From Nageia nagi (taxonomy: Eukaryota > Pinophyta), in NCBI GenBank assembly GCA_050084985.1, contig JBITNC010000001.1, positions 96,410,001 to 96,474,000 of the forward strand: a stretch of DNA of 64,000 nt, written 5' to 3'. Positions 1 through 13,400 of this stretch are shown one piece after another. A program made the position numbers and the translations under genes. Under the pieces are notes generated by a model. The model did not search any database. It was not told the origin of the DNA and worked only from the letters and a program-made list of their open reading frames with translations. Positions within the stretch are counted from its first letter, which is position 1. Each line of letters opens with the position of its first letter.

Positions 1-501
1 ATATAGTTTCAATCAATCATACAAATGATGCCTTGGGGTAATTTAGCTTAATTCTTAGACATCACACATAAATCATATCTTTTAGAATAATTATAGCTCA
101 ACACCAAAATAATTATAATGCCAAAAATACTATGAGGCTTAATGCCTATGATACCTTGCACGTATATGCTAACATGATCTTCTATGCTAGTGTTTCTACA
201 ACAAATCAAATAGTTCATCAAAGGTAAGTACATGTATTGGTTTCTATTCTCTTACCTTCATATACACATTCATAATTCACTTTTATCATGCTTAATCATT
301 TGCTTGATACATCATGTCCTTGTTGGGTGGACGTTAAATAACCATCACTATTTTATAATCACTTGATTGGAATTACATCAACCATTTTCTTGGGTTAGCT
401 TAGTTATTTGAACTAAACTAACCATCATTATAATGGACACATTATCATTGGTGCTATAATCATTCATGGTTGGGAAACAAACTAATAATCTTTGATTCAC
501 A

Positions 502-640
502 TTTGCTAGTTGGTTCTCAACTAACCTCTAATATCATCTTTGAGTTACTTTTGTTGGTTGGATCTCAACTAAACTCCATTAGAATATTTGAGTTACCTTT
601 GTTGGTTGGATCTCAATTAACCATAATCATGCTAGTTCAT
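502..640. repeat. 48-bp tandem repeat, about 2.7 copies
   Basis: Units start at 502, 550 and 598, each with TTTG(C/T)(T/A)(A/G)GTTGG followed by CTCAA(C/T)TAA. The spacing is exactly 48 bp. Each unit holds a small dyad, GTTGG near TCAAC. Looser matches to the same motif occur upstream (about 325-430), so the array may once have been longer. Confidence 0.85.
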
Positions 641-646
641 TTGTTG

Positions 647-750
647 CATCTAGGAATGGACATGTATCTCATGACAATGTTCACATATATGGTTATGATT
701 ACATGTGTTCCATCTAGGAATGGGGCATGTACCCCATGATGATGTGGACA
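647..750. repeat. 64-bp imperfect tandem repeat, two copies
   Basis: CATCTAGGAATGG begins at 647 and again at 711, followed in both by a CATGTA..C..CATGA segment. It directly follows the 48-bp array. Confidence 0.7.
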
Positions 751-1503
751 CACCCTTATCATAATGTTATATTATGCATATTAGAATGAAATAATAACTA
801 TTTATATATTTAGTATTCTCAAGATGCTGTATGTATATTATACTAATTTCATCCTTGCTTCATTAACAACTATATCATTTGCAATGAAATGTTATGATGT
901 TTACTCTTATTATCATTGCTATGTCTTTTATGAGTTAACCATCATATATGTGCTTGGAATTTTTTTATTTTGTCTCTCTGATTTATAGGTTATTCTTTGC
1001 TCTTGATTGATTCTACTTCATGCAAGCCATTACATATCATAACCAAGGAAAAGAGGGGGTAATATACATCATCATTCCTTGATGATTCAAATAGTTATAC
1101 AACTAAATTAGGGAAGTATCAAATTTTGATTCTCTTTACCTTTACTTATTTTGTAAGCATAATGTCATTTCAAAATTCAATTTCATCATACTTACAAAGT
1201 GGGACATTTTTTGACACCTAAAAGTGGTCCCCTTAACATGTTCATACTTAGGTGTAACATTACATACATGTTTAATCATACTTTATCATATTTCAATCAT
1301 ATTTTACCTTATTATCACATATTTATTAGGTTGTATCTTATTTTTATGTTAGGTATACTGGGATAACTTCAACCTTCATACAAGGGGTCAAATGGTTATA
1401 TCACGCATGATATAAATGTAAGTATCTCTAACTTGGGGAAAGCATATCAAGATTACATCTTGATAGCCAATACCCTACACTTGGGTATTTATAAATGCTA
1501 CCT

Positions 1504-1582
1504 ATTGAGATTGGAATCTTATTATCACTTGAGAAAATACTTGTTGAGATTGGAATCTTATTATCACTTGAGAAAATATCTA
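1504..1582. repeat. 39-bp tandem duplication
   Basis: TTGAGATTGGAATCTTATTA starts at 1505 and at 1544, and the match runs on through CACTTGAGAAAATA. The two copies are almost identical, so this duplication is much younger than the surrounding sequence. Confidence 0.9.
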
Positions 1583-2050
1583 TCATCCATCTTCATGATC
1601 ATATTATTGGTTCAACTTATTGACATCTCTACTATTATGAATCCTTATTGGTGAATCTCATACCTTTGGAATACTAGAGCTTGCACTGAACTCTTGAAAC
1701 CTAGCACCTATGTTGAGATTCCTTCTACTGTTAGTTGTAGGGTTTGTAGATCAAGATCATCTCTCTTTGATAAATTTATCTTGTATAAACTGAGCTTTGA
1801 CATAAGTACATATATGTATTTATCTTACACTTGATTCCATGTCTTTAGTTCATGCATTCATTTTGTATCTTGACATCAATATAATTCATAATTTTTTATT
1901 ACACGACTATACTCTTTATTACTTCTTATTCATGTATGTTTATTTAAGTTAAATAGCATATATATTACATATCAAAATGTTTATGTGTATTTAGTTCATT
2001 TAGGCCAAGACCCTAGGTGTACCAAAATACATATCAACAATACCAAAATA

Positions 2051-2542
2051 TGTAATTAAGACTAAAAAACTTAATTCCTATATGCCCAAGATTATATGAA
2101 AGCTCTATCAAACATCAATACTCAAAGCATAAATAATCTCATAAATTGATACCAATGTAAAGTGGTTCCTCCAAATATGGGCGTACATCCACTAACTAAA
2201 ATCCATCTCATTCACAAAGACAAATCTCTTACAAGACCTCTTTTTTCCTTTTCTAACACTAATCCTAGAGCATAAGTTTGCTTCAACTTTTGGTGTGTAA
2301 TTTCAAGGAGAAGGAATTCTATTTATAGGCTAAAATCCTCCCTTTGATCACTCTTTTAACCATTGTACAAAGACATGATATTCTTCACCCTTTTACCCAA
2401 GGGGCATGCTCATGAGGAGTGTAGGACAAGTTACATTATTGTATTCACTTAAATACTTAAATTATCTAGGGATGCCTTTAAGTATTGGTGAATTTATAAT
2501 AAAAACTTTATAAAACCTTACAATAATGCATTATACATTACA
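2051..2542 (-). mobile_element. Copia LTR (copia B family), solo or 5' LTR
   Basis: On the minus strand this 492-bp segment matches the LTRs of the complete copia element at 41,778-49,135 over most of its length. Shared blocks are the start (ATGTATAATGCATTATTGTAA), CTACACTCC..CATGAGCATGCCCCTTGG, a CCTATAAATAGAA promoter block, TTATGCTCTAGGAT and TTAGTGGATGTAC. Minus-strand ends are TGTAATG and AATTACA. It interrupts the minus-strand gypsy protease to its right. A TTGGTAT string just beyond its 3' end could be a decayed primer site, so it may be a 5' LTR whose body lies further left. Flanks AAATA and AAAAA are too weak to prove a solo LTR. Confidence 0.8.
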
Positions 2543-2875
2543 AAAAAGGACACAATGAATAAGATCAATATATTTATACTTGAAATAATGATGTAGGGTA
2601 GATGGAATAAAATGCATGTGATGGATCCATGGGTGACCAAGGATAAGGTTGTGATGCAAACTTCCTTCAATGACATAACAAAGTAATTTTAGTATTTTGT
2701 TTTCAATGGAAATAAAAAGGATGACCATGCCAAGGATAGGATAAGGAGTCTCATTAAAGGCTCTTAAGGTGGTATTTGGTTGTGTAGTAATATCAATGGG
2801 TTTATTTTAATCTTCAAGGAAATAGATGAATATGAAATTTATACTTGACCTATTATCTATGAGGACTCTATAAAT
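2543..2875 (-). pseudogene. Ty3/gypsy retropepsin relic (gypsy E)
   Basis: This is the aspartic protease of an LTR retrotransposon polyprotein, which would cut Gag-Pol in the particle. The minus frame shows a decayed active site LIDNRSSINFIS near 2,850 (D-[SN]-G-[SA] expected; the Gly is Arg) and the C-terminal block NLILGHPWIHHMHFIPSTLH near 2,630, both typical of Tat-type gypsy proteases. The frame ends at the copia LTR inserted at 2,542. It lies downstream, in its own direction, of the gag fragment at 3,973-4,539, so both belong to one element. RT, RNase H and integrase are not seen to the left. Confidence 0.75.
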
Positions 2876-3972
2876 TACCCATTGATATCAATGACAATGT
2901 AAAGTGGTATATGATTTTCATTTGGTGAGATGGAGGAAGGAATTTCTATAAAAGTAATGTTTGGTTTGGCTGAATGATGTAGGATACCAATAAAGTTGAC
3001 AAAGACTCATAATTTGCACCTCTTTTAAACTCAATGGTTTGCAAGTATTATGTCAAAGATTTATGGTTTTGTAGTGAAGTATGTATGAGGTAATAAAGAG
3101 GTATCTTAGTAGGTGTAACCCTAGGTTATCTCATGATCATAGAATGGGTGAAAAATATGGTCAAACCTTGATTCTAATTTGAATTGTATCCTAGATAAGG
3201 ATAGTAGGAAGGAGGTGCAGATGTCTAAATCAACTGAGAAGGCTAACCAAGATTCTATGGAGCATGACCATGATGAAAATCATTATGCTATTCGAGTGGA
3301 TCTTGGTGATATCACCTATTTCTTATGGTGATATATATTGCACCTATGAAATTTTATCAAGGGATAGGAGGATTAATGAGGTTTGTTTGATTTGGAGGTA
3401 GAACATTCTAATTTGTTAGTTGATTATTGGTGTGTTTAGGTAATGGATGGAAAAATATGTCAAGCGATTGATTGGCTATTGGTTTATATAGATTTATTTT
3501 ACTACTATCAATGAGATATTGGATGACATGGAATTATCCTTCACAATAATTGGTATCATGAATTTAAATTATATGGTATGCACAAAACTCTCCATCTTTA
3601 TACCAATTTAGTTTTGGTTTAGAGGGATATTCAAGATGGATTGGTGTAAGAGAATGGTGTTGTATTGAATGATCTTTTCAAGAATGGAGGCTAATGGTTC
3701 ATTAAGGGGTATCCAATGATAGTCTTAAGTATGAGTAAACCAAGATTGAGGTCAAGGAGCATATTGAGTTCAGGTTTGATTAGATTCTTGATGGTTTTAA
3801 TGAGGTTAATGAGGAGGATGTGGTTGAATTTGGGCCTGACCTTGACCATCTTTGAATACTATGGTATCGACTTGGTTTACGAGATTAGGTAGGTCCTCTT
3901 TCCTATAAGGGAATTTGGTATGTTGAAACTTTTGATTATTGGAATGGAGTTTAAGTTTATTTTCTTCAATTG
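2876..3972 (-). other. Decayed spacer between gag and protease of gypsy E
   Basis: The position corresponds to the gag C-terminus and linker of the minus-strand element. I could not read a continuous frame or a CCHC zinc knuckle here. Confidence 0.4.
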
Positions 3973-4539
3973 CTAAGGTTTATAACTTGTGAGCCATGGT
4001 GAGGGCTTTTCTTCATCAAAACAACAAAAGGTTTGTACTTGAAAGGTTGAGGATATATGCTTAGCATAATACCTTGCAAATAGGTTGATCAGTTCTTCTT
4101 TGGGAAGATAAAAGGTGAGTTCATTGATCAAGGATCTCCACTTTGACACAAAGTTAAAAATAGAATCATCATCATATTTCTTGATGGCATACAAGTTTAT
4201 GATGGAGGATTTCTTTGTTATATTGATGGAGAAGTGTTCCAAGGATATGGAAGCTAAATGACTAAAGGAATAGATGGAATGGTGTGGTAGGTTATTATAC
4301 TAGTCAAGCACTTTATCAGATAGGGAAATTAGTAATGAATGGAATATAAGAGCATCATCATGGTTGATAAGGTGACATGCATAACAAAATGTTCTTAAGT
4401 GATTTTGGGGATCTTCCTTTCCTTTTAATTTATTAAACTTAGGCATTTTCCAATGGATAGGATAAGAGTGTATGGGGATAGATAAGTGGACAGATTCATT
4501 ACAAATTTGTTTATATGAGGGTTTTGGATAGCAATCCAA
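3973..4539 (-). pseudogene. Ty3/gypsy gag relic (gypsy E)
   Basis: Two consecutive minus frames form one capsid-type gag domain. The N-terminal part (4,539-4,300) has PKFNKLKGKEDPQNHL followed by AL.FHSLLISLSDKVLDW, the usual P.F..F.G..DP..HL...F...SL...A..W pattern. The C-terminal part (4,242-3,973) has KKYDDDSIFNFVSKWRSL, matching the K..gEs...F..RWR segment. A break between 4,300 and 4,242 needs a frameshift. Gag packages element RNA into cytoplasmic particles; this copy is dead. It is followed by the protease relic at 2,543-2,875. Confidence 0.8.
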
Positions 4540-6539
4540 ACTTTAGATCTCAAGATTTTGATTTTTTCCAAAAGGATTTAGATAATTCCATCTTGAGAAC
4601 TAGGTTGAGGATTCCACAAAGGTTGATTGACAATGTAAGGTATGTATTATATAGGGATAGTGGAAGCATGAATATTGGTATAAGTAATGTGTCAAGAATA
4701 AGTGGTTGAGGTTTTGATATAGCATGAGAAATTTATTATTGCAAGGAATGAATGATTGGTTGTTAAATGGAATGAACAATTAGCTATTATATAAGATAAG
4801 GGATTGGTTGAACTTGAAATGGATTTAAGTGAAGGATGTTTATAGATTGAGAAGAAATGGTATGAATAGCTATATTGGCCAATTCTTGACTAAGTATCTA
4901 TACAGTAAGTGAGGGGAGTCCTTGAGAAGGTTGAACCCATATTTTGAAAAGGGAGATAGACTACAAAGAAATAGGTTATGGTAAGGTACTACTTACACTC
5001 AAAATAATAGTGGAGGTTAGGTTGATTGAAGAGGTAGGTTGGATGGTTAAGGATAATGTAAACACCAAAGTAGTAAAGGATTATGGCTACAAAATATAGA
5101 AGATTGAATATTTTTGTTGCAAAGGAATAATTTGTGGGCTAACTAAAGTGGTTGAGGTTCCTATTAAGGAATACAAATGACTTGTTTCATGGAAGGAATT
5201 ACACTAATGGGACTATATCTTGAGGGAGTAAATAAGGGATTTGAATGGAGGTTAGGGATATGGACACCTCTAGTTTGTAGGTAATGGGTTAAGGCTTCAA
5301 GATTAGAATGTAAGACCTCTTCAAAGGCTTGTTATTCTTGGGAATAGAGTCAAACATCTATTTATAGACAATCCCATCAGGGGCTCTAGAAGATAATTGG
5401 TGTGAAAGCAAATATTGGAAAGGTATGCATGACTAGAATAGATTCATAGACCTCTTATAGTTATCATTAATGCCTAGTATTAACCATCAACTCTTCCTTG
5501 AACATGAAAGGAATATTGAAGCTATGTACCTATATTTGGCTTATGTGTGGCTTTTAAAAAGGATGCAAAGTTCTAACTACCATCAACTAGAAATAGTAAT
5601 AATAATTTTAAAAGTAACTACTTACCATATGATAACAATAATAAGCAATCCTATATGCTCTTTTTATGTAGCCTATATGATTATTATTTTCCAAGAGTGA
5701 TTCTAGTCAAGTGTTTTAGATGAGGTAGGATGTTATTCTATAGGATGAGTTTATTATACTTTCATCAATATCCTCATTTACATAACTTACAATGAGCATA
5801 GTGATTGACTATTATATGTGGAGAATCCCTGCAATCACATGCAATCACCCATGATCCTAAGGAGTGTAAGGATCCCTTTGGGGCTAATCAACCCAAGTGA
5901 TAGATGAAAATTGATGACTAAATGGCTACCTATAGATAGTTTTAGCTTAGAGAGAAAGATCATCCTCTATATATCGTTTAGTACATGAAGCTCGATTCCA
6001 TTAGGGTAAGTAGAGAGAAAGATAATCCTCTATATAGCTTTTAGTATGTGAGGCTTGATTCCATCAAGGTAAGTAGGTCATAAGCTTGGGTATTAGGGCC
6101 TTCACCCTCACTTCACCATATGGAGTATAAGGGTCTCAAGGTTTTATCAGTCAAAAATCTCATCTCCTCTTATTTATAGTCATATGGAATAATAAGTTTC
6201 CCCACTTTTAATGCATTCATAGGTAGGGTGTGTTAAAGAAAGAAAGAGAAGGATGGTATGCAACTATATGTAAGTAGAACTAAAATCCCACCCAAGATTA
6301 GAAAAAAAAAGGAAGTAAAACTAGACTAAGTCCCAACATGATTACTAGAAATGTAAGATAAATAAATGTAGTCCTTTTACAACATGAAATAACTAAGCAT
6401 CTATCCTAATGTAAAAGAACATGGGATTCATTTACTAAGAATTACCTATTTGATCATGCTTATTGAGTTCTTCTAGTCTTTACATAAGATATAACTCTAT
6501 AACCTATAACTTATGCATAAGAAAACAAGGATATGATTA
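4540..6539 (-). other. Presumed 5' leader of gypsy E
   Basis: This lies between the gag relic and the probable 5' LTR at 6,540-7,572. I saw no clear primer binding site and no further protein domain. It contains a 63-bp tandem duplication (listed). The plus-strand open frame at 4,515-4,709 is the complement of gag leader sequence and looks like nothing known. Confidence 0.35.
5950..6075. repeat. 63-bp tandem duplication
   Basis: GAGAGAAAGAT.ATCCTCTATATA starts at 5,950 and again at 6,013. Both copies end in GATTCCAT.A.GGTAAGTA. About eight in ten bases match by eye. Confidence 0.85.
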
Positions 6540-7572
6540 AATGTACCTGCATGATTTAAGGAGATTCCTAGGTCTAGGAAAGATTGATTCTTCCTCATAA
6601 GATGGTAAATTCGCTAAACGTATTCAAAGTATGAATAAACAAAAGTGATAAAAAGATGAAAACCAATAGTAAAATAATAATAAAAAGATGAAAATAGTGA
6701 TTCAAATACAAAATATGGTTTACTTATAGCAAAATAACATGAAATGCAGTGCAATAACTTAAGTGCAAGTATTGTAGGAAGAGGGATAATGAGCTTGGCA
6801 CAATAGTAGGTGGCACAATGCTCAAGAGTATATGTAGATGAATATAGAGCTTAGACCTTACACCAATGCCCTGATGTAAAGAGGGCCAAGCTTTATTGGT
6901 TGAGACCTCAAAATGATGAACTTTATCCCAATAATTGAGAGATAAAATCCATAAAATATCTCCTAAGAAAATCCTCAAGAATGTAAGAATAACTACTCAA
7001 AGAAATACTCAAAAGATGTTCAAATACAAGAAGAATAGAATGATTACAAATTATGAAAATTACCTAGACTAGGCCTCTATTTATAACTAAAGGAGAAGTA
7101 ACTCTACCATTAGATATAGTGGCAAGATGGTCAAGTAAGATGAAAGGGAAAAGATGATGGTTACAAAATGACTACAACCCTTGATCGAGATCAAAATAAA
7201 TGGTTAAGATTGATGCATCACATTTTGACATGGATTGACTTGAAGTGCTATTTAATGTATGAAATGTGGATGAATAACATATGCATGATGAGAAAAGGGA
7301 GTGCCGAATCATATGTAGCACACACACATGGATGGTTGTGATAATGTATCATGTATAGGTATGGATCAAGCCTAAGCACATACAATCAAGGGAAATGAAT
7401 GACTCAGATTGGTTCAATGAGTAAATAATCATGGTTGATGGTTATGAGGTGGGTTATTCATAATTTAAGGGGTGTTAATGATAAATTAGGCCAAATTAAT
7501 CTAAATTATCATAATTAAATATGGTTTAGGGGTATTTTAATGTTAAAACTATGTCTTTTTTAGGTGTCTACA
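6540..7572 (-). mobile_element. Probable 5' LTR of gypsy E (left end uncertain)
   Basis: Read on the minus strand it starts at 7,572 with TGTAGACACCTAAAAAAGAC, a common start for plant LTRs. A strong TATA-type promoter, TATAAATAGAGGCC, lies at 7,085-7,072, about 490 bp in. Its position upstream of a minus-strand gag and its orientation fit a 5' LTR. The inner end, primer site and a 3' partner are not visible, so the left coordinate is a guess. Confidence 0.5.
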
Positions 7573-8949
7573 GGTCTATAAGTAATATCTTATGACTTTG
7601 GAATGGAATTATCTACTATTTTTTTGCATTGAAAATGATTAAATAGAAGATTATTATTATATTAAGAATGTAGATAATTATGGTAACATTTTTGTTTTGT
7701 AGGATTCAGGTGATGCTTATAGGAGTTGAGTGCTTGACCATCCATGAAGTACTTGGTTAAAGTGTGAGTATGTGACCTTAATCTATAGAAGGTTCATTTT
7801 GGTATAACACTTATTAATCTTGAAAATAATTAATGATTTATATTACATTCTCATTATTACATACATTGCATAATGATATCTCTTACATTAAAACCTAGAA
7901 CAATTTCATTTGACCCTAGGACCTAAGTGCACCAATCAAATTGCACCCAAGAGAGTCCAATAAATCATAAATGATTTAAGTTACATGAGGTGATTTTCTT
8001 CAAGTATTAATGATTAGGCCTACATTGATAATTTTATTAATAACATTAGGAGTGAGCCATAAATTTATGTATCTAAAAATATACCTATACAAAAAAGAAA
8101 ATACCACATTGTTACTATTTAATAAATTATATTTATTATATAACAATACTAAACCTAAATTAAATTAAACTTAAGTTACTAAAATAATAATCCCTAAAAT
8201 TAATCATACAAGTAGGAAATAGAAAAATAGGAAAAAAAAAAATTTCATTTTTCAAAGTGTGTAAGCAGGTAGAAAAACCTAGGAGAGAAAATAGGGTTTC
8301 TTGTGAACCCTTGATCTCATAATATATTAAATGGATAGGATTTTCCTAGATTCCAAAATGGTTTCCAAATTGTTTTAGGGAATAAGAATGATGGAAAAAG
8401 TCATGTATGGAGGAAAATAAATAGAGGAATAGTTGTAATAATTATTATGCTCCCATTTCTCACCTAGGTTCATAAATTTGGAAGAAACTTCATAGGGTTT
8501 CAATCCAGGTTTCATCATGAGATCACCAATAGTTTTTAGAGCTTCCTTTGGTAAATGGAAGGTTTCCTAGGAAAACCAATGCATAAAAGAGGCTATAAAT
8601 TTTTCTCAAAGGGATTTCTTCAAATTAGAGGAGTAGAAGAAGAATACAAGGTGAGACATAATGGGTATAATAATTTGGGAAGAAAGAAGAGAGAGGAAAT
8701 ACTTTAGAAGATCAAGTATTGAGATTTGAAAAATTGACTTTGTAGGTATTTTACATCCTTCTATATAGAATGAAAATGTTAGAAAACATGTTTGTAATCC
8801 ATGCTTGTATAATGTCTAAATTTTGCTATTTTTAATGGGTATTAATACTTTCTTTAGATGATGATATTATAATTCATAGAGTGTAGTTTTACTCTAACAA
8901 TTACATTTATTAAAAATCTTTAGAGCCTTCCTAAAAAATCCCTTTATGC
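7573..8949. other. AT-rich stretch with no recognisable feature
   Basis: Both strands were read. No coding relic, terminal repeat or RNA gene was recognised. Confidence 0.6.
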
Positions 8950-10440
8950 ACATCGATTGATTTTTGCATCCCATAATATTATAGTCAAAATTAGTTTTGT
9001 ATTCACATGCTACAATCAATATAAGGTATTAATAGTGGTAGAAATAGATGGCCTAAAGACCACCTTTTCTCCCTCCCTTCTTAAAGGATATGGTTCTTGT
9101 TGCATGCATTTTCATAGTAATAAAATCTTATCATTACCCACAAAAATTATAACCTCCATACCAATATGAACATCACTCTCATACAATTATGATATGGTTG
9201 GTTGAAAGACAAAAAGCAAATTTTGTTACTACTCTTACGGTATTCAAAATATACCTTACTTTGTAGATAAGTATTGCCAACATTACCACTAGAAGAAGCC
9301 ATGAGTTTTGACTATATGATTAAATAAGATATTTTCATAATGTATGATGATTTCTAGACCATGGATATCCTCACTAGGAAGTGAAACTATCTTACCATTT
9401 TCAACAAACAACTATAGGATCCCTTCAACATTTTTGTCAAATGATTCATAACCCATTCAAATACCCATTTTGTGTGAATGCTGCAACTTGTAAAATAATT
9501 AATCAAACCCCCTTATTATATAAAACAAGTGCATATTGATGGATAATTTTTCAAATAAATTATCATCCCTTTTACTATTGGAGTATTTTAACAAATACTT
9601 CACATGCCCTTTCAACAAATTCACATATTCTAAGTTCGTAGCAGTCTATGAGACTTTGTTTGCATCTTATGTCTTGTAATTTTTTTTATGAACCTTGAGT
9701 AATGTATCATGTATTGCATACATGTATTTAATAAATACATAAACATAATTTTCAATGAGAATTCATTTTTAATTACTCTTGGATGGATGTCTAGACATTC
9801 CTTTAGAATCTTCACGATGGCACATACTAGAGAATTGGTATTAAAAGAAGTAGGGATTCTATTTATGCTTGAATCATTTCATATATTTTAAATTCATCAG
9901 AGTTTTTTAGGAAATCCATTATGTGAACCTTGTAACCTATAAAATCATGACTACATCATGTATGTTGTCAACAACTTCTGGCCTTATATATATACTCCTA
10001 TATTATGTAATTCACGAGCCCTTACATCTATTTGAAAACATGCTATTGACAATGTGATTGCATTTATATCAGGCATTTTATTAAAGAATTCATAGTATTT
10101 TTTTTTTATCTTGTACATATTGCATTCTCTTCCACTATATTAAAAATATATCGATTTGGTAAACATAATATCCACCACTATAATGCATAGGAAATAACCT
10201 TCCTCTTTTGTTAAACAAATACAGGTCCTTTCATTTTGTGCATACTCTACAACATGCCTTTGATAATAATTCTATCAAACACTTACAATCCATTTCAAAG
10301 CACATTGATGAGTTATTTTATCAAACAAATAGTAGACTCTTTTAACATATTGTGTCTTTCATTTGTTAAACACATGTTGTAGGAACCTATGAGTATACGA
10401 CTACTATCATATTGCAACCAAGTTTATTTGCATAATTGTT
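8950..10440 (-). pseudogene. PPR (PLS-class) gene relic
   Basis: PPR proteins bind organelle RNA through ~35-residue helical repeats. In minus frames, near 10,080, YYEFFNKMPDINAITLSIA matches the A.KLFD.MP..D...WN.MI repeat signature. Near 9,815-9,700 a 61-codon frame has LKECLDIHPRVIKNEF, matching the L......G..IH..VIK.GF repeat start. VEYAQNERTC near 10,250 matches the GYAQNG step. Segments are in different frames with many stops, so this is an old pseudogene. There is no clear start and no C-terminal E/DYW region. It runs opposite to the better preserved PPR relic at 20.3-24.9 kb; the two may share an ancestor. Confidence 0.5.
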
Positions 10441-13400
10441 ACAAAGGATATTATTGTAAGGATTATAAACTAATTCTATAATAAAGGATATAATTAAGGA
10501 GATTATTCACAATACATAGCAATGCAATATCTACAAATTCTTGCACAATAATATGGTCCATGTTTATAGGAAGTAAGGAAACCATGTTCCCTTTTATTGT
10601 CTAAAAAGTATTGAATAATTATACAATATGGTTAATTGTTAACATTTCATTAACAATTAAAAGTGAATGTATACATATAGTTATGGGGAATTTGTGAAAG
10701 CCTTGTATTAGGGAATTATGGTATTAAACTAGTCTTCAAGAATCTTATATGAATGTAGAGTGTAGAGATAGTGAAAGAATTGTAGTAATTGTAAAAAAGA
10801 AGAAGAAATTATTGAAGGAATTAGACAATAATCAATGGAAAATAAATGTTAGAGAAAGGTTTTTAAATAATCAATGATTTTAAGAGATAATACAAACTCT
10901 TAACTATACTTTTCTCTATCATTTTGAGCAATCCTTGATTAGATGCATGTGTATGTTACATTGACCCTCTAGGCCTAAACTCTATAATTCTTATAGGTTG
11001 ATTTTGAACTATCCATGGATAAAATACCAAGAATTATTAGGTGGAATTATATAATGTTATATTTATATGCATAATATTATTTTCTATTTGATTTATGAAT
11101 TCAAATTTCATTTAAATTGCTTCTAAGGACAAAAATTGAAAGGTTAGTTGCAAAATGGAATTTTGGACTAAATTGATAAATGATACTACTATCTTAAACT
11201 TTAGGGATATAAAATAATTAAAAAGTGTTGAAATTTTTTGAGTAGGATATAAACCACATAAGATTATTACAATTAAAAAAATATGCAAAACTGATCCAAA
11301 AGAGAAAGTTACAAGTTTTGTAATATTATATTGTATATGATAGTTTAGGATGTTTGACTGAGTTAGGTTAGTACAAAGATAAAATGGAGGATGTATAATT
11401 TTCCAAATGGGATGAAATTTAAATAGTATATTATACACATAAAAATTCACCTATAATTAAAAAATAACATAAATCAGATTTGTAAAATCAAAATTATAAG
11501 CTCTCCAAGTTGACTATTCTATGTATGATAATTTTGGAGAGCGAGACAATTCGATATTGAAGCTTCAAAATAAATATTTTGAAATTTGTTTTGTGATGAA
11601 TATAATTAATCTAAGGTGGAATTATAAATATCATTTCTTACTATATAATATCAATATAATCCATACCATGTCATATTAATTTATAGTTAGCATAATTTAG
11701 GGATGCATATAATCCTAGTATTATTAATATTTTTGCAATTGATATCAACAATTATACTTGGAATTCATAATAATTTATTCATACCAAGGAAAAGAGGATT
11801 TATATGACCTGAAGGAGGTTAATTCCAAGTTATGGTTTCTATAAGAAGAATATTTTTAACCAAGTCTAAAATAAGATCATTATTGCACTAGTATTATCTT
11901 ACATATTTATCTTCAAATTTATTATCATCACACATTTTGCATAAACTTCATGATGTCATAAGAAATTGAAGAAGAATTTCACTTTGTATACTATATATTG
12001 GGATACTTATTTATGAGAATCTACATGGAGATGTATAAGTCACCTCTTATCAAGTTTTCATAGTGGTTCTATGAGAAGGATAATATTGTATTATCTTACA
12101 TTGATTTGTATATTTGGTTAGAGTTTTATATTCTTTAGCCAACAAAGGGGACATTGGATTAATAATATCCTTGTATAGAGGACCATTTTAAGGTTGGTTA
12201 TTGATTCTCAAAGAGGAATGTATGTGAAATATCCCAATAAATCAATGTAAATACATAAATAGATCTAATGAATTGGAAACCATCATTTGAGAGTGGATGT
12301 ACCTTGAAGCAAGGGGAACTACTATAATTTACTAGATTTTATCATTTTATGTATGGTTCTTCTTTAATTTTAGTTTTATCTCATTTCAATTATGTTCCCA
12401 TTCAATTTAATAATGTGTATTTAATGTGTGATGCTATTGCAATGTGGATAAGATTATGGAATAATAGGTTGGATCTATAGAATTTCATGTATCATATTGA
12501 TTTATGATTATGTGGTCTTGATATTTTATAGTATATTCAAAATGATGGGTGATTATGTTTTGAATGATAAATTCTATTCAACAATATGAACATGTGAATA
12601 GTTATTGTTTGGTTGAACAAATGTAATTGGAATGTTATTGCATTTGACAATACTCTCTTGAAAAACTAATTTTGTATATCATCTCATTAAGAGTGATGTG
12701 TATGACTTTCACTTGTATAATCATTTACATCATTGGTTACATTCTAAAATAAACAAGGATATATTTATATTGCAATTTTCATTAGGAGAATTAGTTAAAA
12801 TATTTCATGATTGATAAAGAATGGGCATGTAATATTTATAGTTTATATAACATTTATATTATATAATTCATTATGAGTTAGATTATATGTTTACATGCAA
12901 GTAAATAAAGGCTTATTCTTTTGGAATCAATGAACTAAAGGAGTTATGGGTGCTTATTAGAGATGGATACAATGTGTTAAGATCATCTAACTATATGACC
13001 ATAAATCATTTTGGAAATAATAACAAGTGAGCATAAAATCACACTAAATATTTGAGATGCTCAACATACAAGGAGGATGGCTAAGGGACCATAGGGTTTA
13101 GTCTCCCATATTTTCAATATGAAAATGAAATTAAGGTCTATGAAAATATTTAATACACCATAATGAAAATGAAGGTTATAAGCACTTAGAAGTGTCTCGA
13201 GTAATCATTTAACATATAAAAAATGAACAAGTAAGTCAATATTTGAAGTTTGAATAAGTATCATCTCTTAGCAAGGGTCACTAGATTAAATTTAGGATTA
13301 TCATTATTTGATCTTTCTTTTAAACTAAGGTTACTATCAACATACAATAAAAATGAATTGTAATCTAATAAACATGGATTGCTAAGTATCATTTATTGTG

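Larger units (their letters stand above)
1..2050. other. AT-rich non-coding stretch, probable transposon debris
   Basis: I see no coding relic here. It holds three short tandem repeats (listed separately). Near 1213 a TTGACACCTAAAAG string resembles the TGTAGACACCTAAAA start of some plant LTRs, but no partner LTR is visible. Short open frames follow the tandem repeats and have no family resemblance. Confidence 0.6.

Noticed and set aside
1205-1235. TTTTTTGACACCTAAAAGTGG as a plus-strand LTR start
   Set aside because: Similar to TGTAGACACC starts, but no LTR end, target-site duplication or partner was found.
11112-11450. 112-codon minus-strand open frame, the joint longest short ORF outside element relics
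   Set aside because: Composition is I/L/F/N/S-rich as expected from AT-rich random DNA. No motif, no family resemblance and no promoter or neighbour support.
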